Source: Acrasis kona
Taxonomy: Eukaryota > Heterolobosea > Eutetramitea > Acrasida > Acrasidae
Assembly (NCBI GenBank): GCA_026419775.2
Contig: JAOPGA020001408.1
Coordinates: 88,773-152,772, forward strand
Direction of reading: 5' to 3'
DNA length: 64,000 nucleotides
The notes beneath the pieces were generated by a model. That model was given only the letters and a program-made list of their open reading frames with translations. It did no database searches and was not told the DNA's origin. The translations under genes and the position numbers were made by a program. Of this stretch, positions 43,531 through 54,347 are shown in pieces. How positions within the stretch are numbered: position 1 is the first letter of the stretch; each line of letters starts with the position of its first letter.

Positions 43531-44274
43531 TTAATTGAAAAAATCTGAGCACCTGATAAATGACTCTTTCGACTCACTCCTTGATGCTTCTGGTTTGAAT
43601 GTTTGAACTGTCTTGAAACTCTTTTTTAGCGTCCTTCTTAATTCCTCCTCTAAAACAAGTTAGTCAAAAACAAGTTAACAAACAAAACAACTCTACCCTC
43701 TGCACCTTGAAAGATCTTCAAAATTAAATGTCCACCCTTTTTTAAAACCTTCTTACTGAACTCGTAGGCTTGTTCGCTAAGGATCTTAAAATGATTATCA
43801 AAAGATTTTATAAAGACATACCATACTTCTACCATGATCTAAAGATTGCACTCCCGAGGTGTTTGGGGCCATATCACTCATCACCAAGTCAACAAAACAC
43901 AATTCACCGTTCTCGTCCCTCAACGATTCCATGACTTTATCAACAGAAGTTTGTTCTAGAAAATCACCAACTAACATGTTGCACTGAATTCCTGGTGGTG
44001 GTGCGACCGGTTCCATTTCTAAAAGATCTATCGTGACAATTTTTCCTGGCCTCTTCATGCGCTTTAGTGTGATTTCTGTCCAGGATCCTGGAGCAGCTCC
44101 AAGTTCAACAATGTGAGAACAATTCTTTAATAGTTTAAATTTATCATCAAGCTCTATTAATTTATAGGCTGCGCGTGATCTATAGTTATCTTTTTTTGCT
44201 AGTTGTACAAAGTGATCATTTACGTGCCTTCTTATCCACGAACCGGAGCTTGATAATTTATAACTAATCAACAT
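43531..44274 (-). CDS. FtsJ-type rRNA 2'-O-methyltransferase (RrmJ/MRM2-like)
   Basis: The enzyme methylates a ribose 2'-OH in large-subunit rRNA using SAM. CDS is complement(join(43531-43649,43697-43784,43822-44274)), 219 residues, the normal RrmJ length; introns are 47 and 37 nt. Motifs: RSRAAYKLIELDDKF (catalytic Lys of the K-D-K-E tetrad), VELGAAPGSWTEI (SAM binding), DLVMSDMAPNTSG (catalytic Asp), KKGGHLILKIFQG (Lys) and KPEASRSESKESFIRC (Glu). A mitochondrial MRM2 or bacterial-type role is likely; the N-terminus (MLISYKLSSSGSWIRR) could be a short targeting sequence. Confidence 0.88.
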
Positions 44275-44428
44275 TTGAATTGGTTACGATTTTGTTTTAT
44301 TCTTGTCTTGTAGTTTTTGAACATAAAATCTGCACACACCCAAACAGGGCCTCCCAAAAGCTTGTTTTAACATTCCCTTTGTTTTTGTAATCAAGTTCAA
44401 AAATTAGACCTAACAATAAACCTAATCA

Positions 44429-44470
44429 ATGGCAGCCGCACATGATGCAGTCTGGAGTCACCTTAAGTAA
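44429..44470 (+). other. Possible upstream ORF (13 codons)
   Basis: An ATG with a purine three bases before and G after it opens MAAAHDAVWSHLK then TAA, 150 bp upstream of the transporter start. It also ends at a donor-like GTAACT. It may be a uORF of the SLC4-like gene or nothing. Confidence 0.25.
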
Positions 44471-44619
44471 CTAAACGTAAGACTAATTTGAAACCTTAGT
44501 AGATAAGGTTACCCTACAAGATGTGGTGTAAACATCTTATTGAAATTTTGGTCATACTTTTTTTAATTTTGGACATTGTATTCACCCACTTTCTCCGCTG
44601 TGCTTCTGTTACAAAAAAA

Positions 44620-46587
44620 ATGGACAATCAAGGAAGGGACACTGATGATATTCACATTCCACACGTCGGAGATCCACCACCCGGATACATGGTGGATATT
44701 ATGGATGGAGAGGCTGTTCAAACAAACCCTGACGATAGCACTGCAGCAATTTCGGATGCACTTAACACAAAGAAGGGGCGCCCTTCTTGGCTAATACCGT
44801 TCTCTGGTATTGCAAGCGACCTAAAGAGGCGCATACCCTACTACCCCTCTGATATTTATCAAGTATGAATGTTTAATGTTAATTTTTTTAACTCGTAGGG
44901 AATTCATCCACAAATCATTGCATCTACTTTATACATGTTCTTTACCTCAATTGCGCCAGCATTATCGTTTGGATTATACTTTGAACAAAGGACAAATGGT
45001 ATCATAGGTAAGTACTTTATACAAATTTCTGCGTCAACTTTACAGGTGTCACCGAGGTCTTGTTCTCCACCTCGCTCTGTGGAATGATATTTTCAATTAT
45101 ATCCGGCCAACCACTCGTCATTGTGGGTGTCACAGGACCCATCTCAATTTTTGCTGCCACAGTATATGATCTGTCTCAAAAATTCAACATTCCTTTTCTA
45201 CAATGGTTCTGTGTGATTTCGTATTTTAGTGCAGGAATGCACATGATGCTCGCCATCATGAATGCTTCCACGTTAGTTAAGTATTGCAGCAGATTTACCA
45301 CGGAGACGTTTGGCGTTCTTATTGGCGTCATTTACGTTGTGGAAGCATTCCAGGCGCTAGCAGGGTATGCAAATTTTTCTGTAGATGTTACAATTTTTTG
45401 TGTATTCATCATGTAAGCACTCTTGCGTTTTTATTTTAACAGTTAGATTCGGCGTATTCCTCGTGGCGTACTTTTTAGGAGGTGCTAATCAATGGGTATA
45501 TCTTCCAAGATGGCTTGTCAAATACATTGCTGATTTATGTGTTCCAATATCCATTGCAATTTTTGCGGGCATATCCCACCTCCCAAATCTCAACACCATT
45601 CCTATTCCATTCCTAGAAGTCCCTTCCACGTTTCAACCTACAGCAGATAGAGACTGGGTTGTTCGATATGATGCATCCATGCCTGTTTGGGCTTACTTTG
45701 CAGCCATTATACCTGCTCTCATTTTAACTGCACTCGTATGTTTTCTTGTTGTAATTGTCATGTGCTCACGATGTTCATAGCTGTTCTTTGACCATAATGT
45801 AAGCTCCTTGTTGTCTCAACAAAAAGAATTCAACCTTGTGAAAGGACCTGCTTTCCACTGGGATCTGTTTGTGGTGGGTATTAATCTGATCATATGTGGC
45901 ATTATTGGCATTCCTTATACTCATGGTCTGATACCCCAAGCACCTTTGCACGTGCTGAGCTTGTCATCAGTCAAAGTAGTGGATGGCAAACAAGTCGTTT
46001 TCGTAAGGGAGAATCGCATATCTGCTTTCCTACAATCCTTGTTGATTGGCGTGATTGTTCTTGTTGGTCAAAAGATATTACAGATCATTCCTGAAGCAGC
46101 GTTGGCTGGTTTGTTCTTGTATATGGGTGTTGCAAGCTTTGAGGGAAACCAATTTGCTGATCGTATCAAGTTGTGGTTCATGAATCCAAAGTTTTATAGC
46201 ACTTCTCCATTAAGCACCTTGATTAAAAACGTTCCAATCACTCATATTGTAGTGTTTACTTTGGTGCAGTTGGTTTGTTGGGGTATTGTGTACGGTGTTA
46301 CTTGGTCTCCAATCGCTATTGCATTTCCTGTGTTGATTTTGTTGCTAGTGCCCACTAGGTTAATATTGATGCCGATCTTGTTCACTCCTCAACAATTGCA
46401 TTATCTTGATAATGAAGTGAATGATCCACAGGATGAAGCTATTGAGCAAGGCAATAGGAGGGGAATCTTTATGGGTGGTCGTGTTGACAAGTTACATCAA
46501 GTGATTGTGGTAATAAAATTCAAAGTTCAAAATATGTTGCAATCAGTCATGAGGAAGTTTAGAAGAGGTGAAAGTGTACAAGAATGA
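44620..46587 (+). CDS. SLC4/Bor1-type anion (bicarbonate or borate) transporter
   Basis: CDS is join(44620-44862,44899-45007,45046-45412,45447-45735,45781-46587), 604 residues; introns 36, 38, 34 and 45 nt. The HCO3_cotransp fold shows SDIYQGIHPQIIASTLYMFFTS, FGLYFEQRTNG, SGQPLVIVGVTGPISIF (the family hallmark), LPRWLVKYIADLCVPI, LLFFDHNVSSLLSQ and PAFHWDLFVVGI, with PYTHGLIPQAPLH. About 12-14 membrane helices are present. An in-frame ATG at 44521 would add a hydrophobic stretch; I prefer 44620 because the family has a soluble N-terminus. No ankyrin-binding or large cytosolic domain is present, so it is closer to Bor1/SLC4A11 than to band 3. Substrate is not determinable. Confidence 0.88.
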
Positions 46588-46673
46588 TTCAAGATATAAA
46601 CAGGAGTTCAATAGCGATAAAAAGAATAAATGCTTGTTTAGAAGATCACTTTCGTTTTGTTTGGACAACCAAA

Positions 46674-47618
46674 ATGTCAAAAATTGATGAAGTGCATTTA
46701 TTGTGCGCAGGATATTGCACCCATCCCGAGTGCATCATTATCTCAACGGGAAAATGCCAGAAAATAAAAATACCAAACATGTTTGCCTTGTTACGCCACA
46801 GTGAGAGGGGATATATTCTGTTTGATACAGGATACACAGGACGCTTTTATGAGGAGACGAGGTCATTTCCATATAATGTATATGCCTTTGTTACGCCAGT
46901 TTATGTAGATAATCACCAAACTGCTGTTGTTCAGCTGAGAGATATGGGCATTCTAGCACATCAAATTACTCATATAATAGTTTCACACTTTCACGCTGAC
47001 CACGTAAGTGGATTAAGAGATTTCCCAATGGCCAAGATAGTCTGCCTCAAAACAGAATATGATGCGGTGATGAAGCTACGCTCTTCAAGCTCCTTCACAG
47101 CAGTTCGCCACGCATTTTTACCCAATCTATTGCCTTCAGACTTTGAGCAGAGAGTCATTGTTGTAGATGACAATTTATTCAATTCTCCAAACCCAACCGG
47201 CCAGTATGTTCAACATTTAAATTCCAAATACAAACCTTTTGACATTGGTTACGATTTGTTTGAGGATGGTTCCATTATTATCGTGTCCCTTCCTGGTCAC
47301 ACACCTGGTCATTTAGGATGCTTTGCGACCAAACCCACCGGAGAAAAATTCTTCTTTATCGGTGATGCGTGTTGGCACTCGGATTCATTCCGCGGAACTG
47401 TGAAAGTAGATGATATAATACCACCCAATTCACTTACCGCACTTATCCATTATCATTGGGATAGCTACATTAGTACAATCAAAGCAATCAGACAATTATA
47501 TATTGATCAACTTGAAGGAAGAATGCCTGAAATCGGCTCTCTGCAGATCATACCCAGTCATTGCCCTGAACTATTTAAAAAGTACAAGTTGAAAAACACA
47601 TTAAAATCAAAATTATAA
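46674..47618 (+). CDS. Metallo-beta-lactamase-fold hydrolase, N-acyl homoserine lactonase-like
   Basis: The 314-residue protein has the MBL metal motif HFHADHVSG (about residue 106), GHTPGHLGC, GDACWHSD and a late HCPE. The order and spacing, with IPNMFALLRHSERGYILFDTGY before the metal site, resemble the AiiA/AttM lactonase branch, which opens acyl homoserine lactone rings. The start at 46674 follows AAAATG. An earlier in-frame ATG at 46584 overlaps the stop of the transporter (ATGA) and would add a poorly conserved 30 residues. The family is mainly bacterial and fungal. Quorum-quenching is a guess. The gene converges with the GPI enzyme, with stops 26 bp apart. Confidence 0.78.
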   Translation: MSKIDEVHLLCAGYCTHPECIIISTGKCQKIKIPNMFALLRHSERGYILFDTGYTGRFYEETRSFPYNVYAFVTPVYVDNHQTAVVQLRDMGILAHQITHIIVSHFHADHVSGLRDFPMAKIVCLKTEYDAVMKLRSSSSFTAVRHAFLPNLLPSDFEQRVIVVDDNLFNSPNPTGQYVQHLNSKYKPFDIGYDLFEDGSIIIVSLPGHTPGHLGCFATKPTGEKFFFIGDACWHSDSFRGTVKVDDIIPPNSLTALIHYHWDSYISTIKAIRQLYIDQLEGRMPEIGSLQIIPSHCPELFKKYKLKNTLKSKL

Positions 47619-47643
47619 CTAATCAAAATTTTATATTTTACAT

Positions 47644-50622
47644 TTATACTGTAACAGCGACACTGTCTAACTCGACGTCCGATTTGTATTTATTCTGTTT
47701 TGTTTGTTGTTTATGTTTAATTCTCACATATAGATTACCAAATAGATTACCAATCTTGTGGAAGTGAGCGGACCACAAATGAACGAGGCAATAAGCAAAA
47801 GAAATGACGCTAAGTGCTACTGTTATCATTATGCATTCCTCAAAAGCATTTTTAGCACCCATCACACATAATATTAAAAATAAAGTTGTGGTGCAAAACA
47901 ATGTTGGTAAAAGACTCATGGTTGCAACCAAATTGGCGTTGTAGAACAAATCCTCTGTCGCTGGTGATGGTGTAGTCTCTTCTGAACTATCGCCAATAAA
48001 CACAGATTGATCCTCTTTGTTTCCAACTTGTTGCTCTTGTTTGTCTTCAGAATCTTGATCTACAGTGTGAACTGAGGACCACAAGAAGAAGACTGCAAGT
48101 ATAAAAGTACACCACTTTTCAGCAGCCATTTGGAATCCATTGAACAAAGGATAGGTCTGGTTGGAAAGCATTCCAAGAGCACCGGTCGAGGGAGTGGCAT
48201 CAACGTTGAATTTCTGCTCTCTCGCTATAACAAACTGGAACACTGGAACACTTAAAAAGAATAAAATTGTAGCCTGTTGCAATAGGTTGTAATTCTGTGT
48301 TTTGTCTGCAGGTTCCATGGATATGGTTATCCTTTGAATTGATTTGCGCTTTTCCGCACACTCTGCGTTCACACGTTTTGTAAAAGGCACCAAGCACAAC
48401 AAGTAGCAGAAGTTATAACACAGGAAAATGACTCTTTGGTGAGGCGTATTCCACATGAGGGCGAATGCATATGTTGAGAGTGGCGCGACAAGTTTGTCTA
48501 ACCTTTGGCTATCTAACAGGACAATGTACACAACATATGACAAAAGAGAAGCCATGAAAGTAACATAGCACACATGGAATCCATACACCATGTAGTACTC
48601 GGTTACGGTTCTAGTTGCTTCAAAGATGATGAGCAAAGAGAACAATATAAAACAAACAGTAAGATTGAACAAATAAGGGATAGACACGGGTTGGACATTA
48701 CTCAATCTCATAATGTATTTTTTGATGAGATAGATTGGATGATGAACCAAATAGTCAAACAAATTAGCCCCATTTGCACAAACAATAAAGGCGACCATCA
48801 TAAAGTATGGTATCAACCATGTTGCACTAACGCTGAAGATTGCTTTCCATTCAACTCTAACTGTGCTGAATAACGTGAACATCAACAAATCTAATAGCAT
48901 GTGAACAAAGAGAAGAATTGATGCTTTCGAAATGTTAGCACTCTGCACTCTAATGACGCTATATAATAAAACAACCGCAGAGATGGCATGTGTAACATAG
49001 AATATTATACTGGATGTAATAATCGTCTTCCATTCACCCCAGGACATGAACATATGAGTCAAAATACCAAAATACATCACAAGCAGCAAAGCCAAGTGAT
49101 GAAGGGCTGCCATGGCAATTTCCTTCCTGCTGTCACCCCAAATTGAGTGAGGAGTGAACAGTTGGACAACCATGTCAACCATTTGTTTATTGTAATAGAC
49201 AATCGAAGCCACAAGGGCAGCGAAAGACCCTAGGACGTAAAAACCAAACCAACCCCATGGTTGATTGCCCTTATTAAATAAATCGCTCTTCAATTCAAAA
49301 ACCTTAGCTTCCAGTTCTTCAAGAAGGGATTGTGCATTTTCCTCATTGACGTCAACGTCAACCAGAGACATGATTTCATCTTGGGAGACACGCAGTCCTC
49401 TTCTCGCACTAGTATCGTACAATTGTATGATATTTTGTTTGACTAGGTTGATTTTGGTGGGTAAGTCATTTTCCACAAAAGACCTGCTCGCACCAATACT
49501 GTCCGCTGGGATATCTACATTAGATAGATAGCTTGCTATTGTGGGAGAAATATCGACCACGTCAACTCTCTCCTCGTGTTTGGACAGCGATGGGTTATAA
49601 AACATCATGTAACCTTCGTTTCCGTTATTTGAATACCCATGTAGAACATAACCGTTGGAAATGTCGTCCACTCCGTGGTCAGATCCCATGATTAAAAGGT
49701 ACTCGGGGTGTGCGTCGATCCAATCCTTCATTGTGTTCAAGTCGGCGGCCATGGCTTCGGAGAGTTCCTCAAGAATGTTTGCATCTTTAGGGTCTGGAGA
49801 TGGTTTTTGATGTATAGTGTGACTGGTATGGTCAAAAATTGCAGAGTGGGTAATTAGGGAACCTCCATCCTCCGTCAATGTGTTCAACTGGTCTTCAAGA
49901 AACCTGAAAAGATTATTATAAAAGTTAACGAATGTTTGTTACTGTTTGGATTCATCGCCCGCGAAGAAGAATCTATAAGCGTGGTCGTGAGGAAGGTCGC
50001 TTGGCTCCTCTCTTTGTATTATGGTATGGAACAGAGCTTTGTAGTTATCCTTACCAGATAGAGCCAAAAAAGACCATTCTGGTCCAATGTATGTAAGAGG
50101 TCCCATGTCTGGAGATCTTTGAATGGACTTTAATAAACTATCACCGCTGATGGGATCTCCTTTATAATTTGTTGGTAACTGCCCTGTCAAGTATGATGTG
50201 TATACTGCGTGCGAGTATTTTATTCCTGGATTATCCACGACGTATAAGTGGGAGTTCTGCTGAAAATGTTGTATTATTTTTTTCGAATACTTCATAGGAA
50301 AACCATCAGTAACAAACCAAATGAACTTTGTAAATTTGTGTGGCGGTGGAATGTTGCATATTTTAGACTGTAGGCCAGCTTGTGACCTTGAAAAATCGAA
50401 GTTGATGTTGCTGTCGAGTAATATTTTCTCCACACTCGTGCTGTTGTTCCATGTATCAAGTTTTTCTAATGTTGATTGCTCGTTTGCACCACTGCACAAA
50501 GTGTTTGCTGTAGAACTCGAAAATTGAGACCTAAACAGAAATGTGAACACCGCAGTGGCAGTGGAGAGCAGGGATATTACCAGCACAGAGAAGATTAATA
50601 ATGTGCTGAATAGGTTGCGCAT
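47644..50622 (-). CDS. GPI ethanolamine phosphate transferase (PIG-O/PIG-G type)
   Basis: These ER enzymes add ethanolamine phosphate to GPI-anchor mannoses. CDS is complement(join(47644-49903,49943-50622)), 979 residues, intron 39 nt. A signal anchor (LLIFSVLVISLLSTATAVF) precedes the lumenal alkaline-phosphatase-fold domain. Its markers are KFIWFVTDGFPMKYS (metal Asp), SHAVYTSYLTGQLPTN, YIGPEWSFLAL, SAIFDHTSHTIH and MGSDHGVDDISNGYVLHGYSN (metal Asp/His). The C-terminal half has about a dozen membrane helices. The nucleophile Thr of TSYLTG is present. Which mannose is modified (GPI13/PIG-O or GPI7/PIG-G) cannot be settled; the length fits both. Confidence 0.85.
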
Positions 50623-50662
50623 CGTTAAAAATTATTGTGATAGAAAATAAAAACGATATTCA

Positions 50663-50712
50663 GGTTTCCCGCAAGGAAACCCCGATTTATTTTAGATCTT
50701 CTTAAAATAAAT
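50663..50712. repeat. Two adjacent hairpins upstream of the GPI transferase
   Basis: GGTTTCC (50663-50669) pairs with GGAAACC (50675-50681) across a 5-nt loop. Immediately after, ATTTATTTTA (50685-50694) pairs with TAAAATAAAT (50703-50712). They start 41 bp from the GPI enzyme start (minus strand) and also lie past the end of no other gene, so they are 5' UTR or promoter. The surrounding 50623-50932 holds no ORF. Confidence 0.6.
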
Positions 50713-50932
50713 GAAACATCGGATATTTACGTTATGTGAGGGCTTTTGCGCACCTTAACCCTCCAATTAAAATAATTCTTTTTAAAGGACGGAGAATGTT
50801 TCTAACCTAATCTGATTGACAGGTGCGGATATAAGGCTTGAAATAGAGAACGGAGGACATAATCCGAAAGGTCCACACCAAATCTTGAGACCATGTATGA
50901 TGAAAAAAAGAATGCCTTTATTTTGATGTGTT

Positions 50933-52483
50933 CTATTTCTTCCTCATTTCTGCAACGGCTACCCTGAACGTCTCCATCAATTTCTTCCTCAAGAGGCTGA
51001 GTGCCTGATTGCTATCCTTGGCGATTCTATCTGTGATGGATGCAAAACTAGCGAAGGCATCTTCAGTTTTCACTTTAATATAGTTGTTTGAAGTCATGGT
51101 GATGAGGTCGGCCGCTTTCGCAACACCGGCAAATGCCACTTTGTCGTACTTGATTGATCTCATGTTTTCTTTTACCAAGCGATTCAGTTGGTTTTGGATT
51201 TGTTTGTTGGTTGCATTCGTATTAGTGGTAATCCTCTTTACATACTCGACCAATTTCAATCTCATCTTACTATAAAACTCACGTAGCATGGCAATGTTCT
51301 TGTTAATGATATTGAGGACAAAAGTCTTCCAACTTTCCAATTTCTTCAACGCATTATTCTTGATTTGTTCCACTTTCTCTGGCTTGTTAGGCTTCTTATA
51401 GAGATCGACTTGAGCGTTGAATGTTTTCATTCTGTTCTTTTTATAATTATCAATATTTAATACTCTGGTCCTTAATGCTCGAATCTTTGCTGCTGTGAGT
51501 TCGCTGTTAGCCTTTAGGATGGCTCGGGCCTGACTGCTCTGTCTCATAATAGATATTTGAAGTAAAATGTATTTGGCATTAATCTCATCCTTCTCAGTTC
51601 GAATGTACAAGTCGGCCTTGATTTTAGTATCCGATATTTTACCGTTGGTCAACCTAATAAACGTGGCAATGTTAGATTGAATGATATTGCTTTGAGATTT
51701 TAGTTTTGAATTCATCTGGTTCTCCATTGCTTGTATATCGCTAGTAGAGCTGCCTGAATCATTTAATTGCTTGATTGCATTCAGGAAAGATTGTCGTAAA
51801 CGGAGGTAGCCAATGCGACTTCTTGAAATGTAATCATTGATTCTTTTTTTTGCATCGGCTTTAATGTTTTTGATTGTGGCCTCCACTGCTTCCATGTAAG
51901 AGTTTGCATGACCCATTTGTTCTTCATACCAATCATCCAGTTTGTTGAATGCTTCTCCGATAGAGTTTCTTCCTGAGGCAGACTTGAACGTGGCTAACTT
52001 GGATCCAGTATCGCCTTGTAACGAACCGACCAACTGGCATCTATTGTAGTTTTTACAGATCCCTAGAGCAAGGCGCATTTGGACCGAAGAGAGCTTTTTA
52101 ATGTCCAAGCAACCATCAACCTTCCTAGATCCGTATGAGTAGAATTGGTTCTGGCAATTGTCAAAGAGCTTAGATGTCATGTTGGCACTCAAAGTAAATA
52201 GCGAGTTGCAGTCTATTTGACAAGTCACGGACTCAATGTTACTACTTGAAATAAATGTTTGTTGATTGAGTAGTTTGTCGTCATTGTGAGGACCAGTGAA
52301 CCCGTTATAGGTACGACTCAATTGAGACAAGTCCATACACCAAGTAGACTTTTGTTTCGAAGCAGGGACAGAGAGGACAGCACGCGAACTATCCCCCTGG
52401 TTCGGAGTTTGACATAAGTGGTCAGATGCATGCAAGGTGTGCAAGAGATAAAGTAGTACAGCGACGACTAACGCAAAACTCAT
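50933..52483 (-). CDS. Secreted helical protein, unrecognised
   Basis: I do not recognise this family. The ATG at 52483 gives a clear signal peptide (MSFALVVAVLLYLLHTLHAS); earlier codons have no support. The mature protein of about 496 residues has an N-terminal Cys-containing part (paired Cys such as VTCQIDCNSL, CQNQF, CLDI, CKNYNRC to about residue 160), then about 330 residues of Lys-rich amphipathic helix with almost no Cys or Pro (YYRAMKKY-like spacing, many Asn). There is no transmembrane segment after the signal and no enzymatic motif. It could be a secreted structural or lumenal coiled-coil protein. Confidence 0.65.
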   Translation of the reverse strand: MSFALVVAVLLYLLHTLHASDHLCQTPNQGDSSRAVLSVPASKQKSTWCMDLSQLSRTYNGFTGPHNDDKLLNQQTFISSSNIESVTCQIDCNSLFTLSANMTSKLFDNCQNQFYSYGSRKVDGCLDIKKLSSVQMRLALGICKNYNRCQLVGSLQGDTGSKLATFKSASGRNSIGEAFNKLDDWYEEQMGHANSYMEAVEATIKNIKADAKKRINDYISRSRIGYLRLRQSFLNAIKQLNDSGSSTSDIQAMENQMNSKLKSQSNIIQSNIATFIRLTNGKISDTKIKADLYIRTEKDEINAKYILLQISIMRQSSQARAILKANSELTAAKIRALRTRVLNIDNYKKNRMKTFNAQVDLYKKPNKPEKVEQIKNNALKKLESWKTFVLNIINKNIAMLREFYSKMRLKLVEYVKRITTNTNATNKQIQNQLNRLVKENMRSIKYDKVAFAGVAKAADLITMTSNNYIKVKTEDAFASFASITDRIAKDSNQALSLLRKKLMETFRVAVAEMRKK

Positions 52484-52839
52484 TTTGTCTCTTGTTATTG
52501 ACAAGTTCGCGACATTTGATGGCATGTCATAAATCCGATATTGTAAACACCGCCACACATTCTACCGATCATACCTAACGCTATAATACCAAAATTTTAA
52601 TGCCACCCTTTTGTTTAATTGAACTACAATGTAAGGAGGATTCAATAGCTCAGAATTCATTTATGTCCGAATGAAGAATTTGGGTTCGCGGAGGTTTACT
52701 TGAGAATTGATACATACACATAATCTCATTCCTTACTACGCGATCACTTTTCCCCTTCCACCAAATTTCCCTATCTCTAAAATAATAACCACATGAGTAC
52801 AATAAATTACGGACAATAAATGGATTTATATACCAAGTT

Positions 52840-53196
52840 TTATAATATGCTATCATCGATCCACTTCATGTAATCTTCATTTCCAGAGCTTATCTCGCTA
52901 AAAACAATCTCAGGGACATCATAAGGATGATTTTTTTTGATTATACTCGTTAAGTCATCTTTGGCTTGCTCGTTTGTTTTCACTATCAATAGACTTTCAT
53001 CACTCTTTTCTATTTTCCCTTCCCACCAGTATACAGACTTCACTTTCGGGATAATATTCACACAAGCACACTTTCTCGATTCCACTAATTTTTCAGCCAA
53101 TTGCTCACTTTTAGATGTCTCAATCGTCACCAGACAAACAAAATGCTTTGACATGCTTCTTCCATTAACAAGTCTTAATTTTGTAACAAGTTTCAT
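52840..53196 (-). CDS. CUTA: CutA divalent-ion tolerance protein
   Basis: CutA forms very stable trimers linked to copper tolerance and, in animals, to acetylcholinesterase anchoring; its molecular role is uncertain. The 118-residue protein has the full family block: VCLVTIETSKSEQLAEKLVE, CACVNIIPKVKSVYWWEGKI, DESLLIVKTNEQ and KNHPYDVPEI. A second ATG at residue 15 (MSKHFVC) would give the minimal domain; the longer start could supply a targeting peptide. The intergenic 52484-52839 beyond its 3' end shows no gene. Confidence 0.92.
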   Translation of the reverse strand: MKLVTKLRLVNGRSMSKHFVCLVTIETSKSEQLAEKLVESRKCACVNIIPKVKSVYWWEGKIEKSDESLLIVKTNEQAKDDLTSIIKKNHPYDVPEIVFSEISSGNEDYMKWIDDSIL

Positions 53197-53323
53197 CTGG
53201 TGGTTGATGAGTTCGCCGCCAACACAATTCAGGTTGCATTCTTAATAACAATATATACTGGATGGCGGGATTGATACTAGCCTTTTTAACTTAATAGTAT
53301 CACATTTTATTTCACAAACAACA

Positions 53324-53836
53324 ATGTCAGAAAAAAATTGGGATGAAGTACCTGTCAAGGCTAACAAAGAAATCGATGAGGAGCGATGCCAACTAATGTA
53401 TTGGAATCTAATGACAAAATTAGACAAAAGTGTGGAGATAAAACCTTCTACCTTTATTGCTCTTTTATCTGCCACCAAAAGATGTGATGCAAAAGGGAAA
53501 AATTTTTCTCATGTCCGCAAGGCACATTGTGATACTATGAATGAATGGGCACCTGGATCGTATCATCGTGTTTTATTTAACGATAATGTAACAGAAAAAG
53601 ATAAAGAGACGGCTTATCGCACCATGCATGATTACGAAGCTTGGACCTCGTCGGAGTTGGTATCATCACTAGACGTAAAGAATTCAATCATTTACCACAC
53701 ATGGTTCAAATATGAAAGAGCTGTCGCAGCTATTATTGTTTTCGGTGCCGCTCTTGTAACGGGTAGATATACTAACAACTGCAGACATTTAATTAAAAAT
53801 ATTACCAAAAAGTGGAGGAATGATGAAAAAAAATAA
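53324..53836 (+). CDS. Small protein with one C-terminal membrane helix, unrecognised
   Basis: The 170-residue protein starts MSEKNWDEVPVKANKEID. It has a soluble, charged, helical body with KDKETAYRTMHDYEAW and one predicted transmembrane segment (AVAAIIVFGAALVTG, about residue 133) followed by a basic tail (KNITKKWRNDEKK). This is the layout of a tail-anchored or single-pass organelle membrane protein. I do not recognise a family. It is divergent from CutA (127 bp apart). The stop lies in AATAAA. Confidence 0.6.
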   Translation: MSEKNWDEVPVKANKEIDEERCQLMYWNLMTKLDKSVEIKPSTFIALLSATKRCDAKGKNFSHVRKAHCDTMNEWAPGSYHRVLFNDNVTEKDKETAYRTMHDYEAWTSSELVSSLDVKNSIIYHTWFKYERAVAAIIVFGAALVTGRYTNNCRHLIKNITKKWRNDEKK

Positions 53837-54347
53837 ACATTATGTTGTTTAGACATCCTCGTTGCCATACGAAAGTTTCTATCATTTGGCTTGATCACTA
53901 ATTAATATCGCATCCAAAGAGCATGAGGCAAAGGTTCTATTGTTTCCGGCATCATCAGCGTTACAGACTCCAGTTTGTTCTTGCAATCATACTTGGTCAT
54001 TGCTAACGATATAGTACGAGTATTTTCACAAAATGTTATCCCTTTGTCTCAAAGGGGTCACGAACCTTCGGTTTTGAACGGATTCAAATGTTGCGAGCTT
54101 TTTTCCTTTTTTTTTACCATTTCCGTCACCGGGGGAAACTGAGTTGTCTCTAATTGAGGACCAAGTAGGTTGACCCCTTGAACAGTCCGCAGGTGTTCTT
54201 AAAAATCAGTTTTGCCATTTTTTGCTACCAACCCGCTTCAGCTAAATCCTCCGCGTACCCTTTGGCCTGTTCGTTGTTGACTACGATAACCTCCCTCCCA
54301 TATCTGATATTTGAAAAAATCCTCTACAAATTAAAATATTCGTAAGC
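53837..54347 (-). other. Gap with possible cryptic minus-strand exons
   Basis: This 510-bp gap has no long frame, but the minus strand has protein-like open segments. The clearest runs from about 54038 to a TAA at 53903 and encodes ITFCENTRTISLAMTKYDCK and onward to PHALWMRY. Two others, around 54300-54225 (REVIVVNNEQAKGYAEDL) and 54190-54020 (TWSSIRDNSVSPGDGN, then Lys-rich), could be linked by 50-70-nt introns. No convincing start codon is found. It may be a broken or unfinished gene, or chance. Confidence 0.3.

Noticed and set aside
44521-44619. Upstream in-frame start of the SLC4-like transporter adding a hydrophobic segment
   Set aside because: The family has a soluble N-terminus; the extra segment looks like A/T-rich UTR.
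52650-52856. Minus-strand frame after CutA as an extra CutA exon
   Set aside because: CutA already ends at its usual family position; no acceptor gives a sensible extension.
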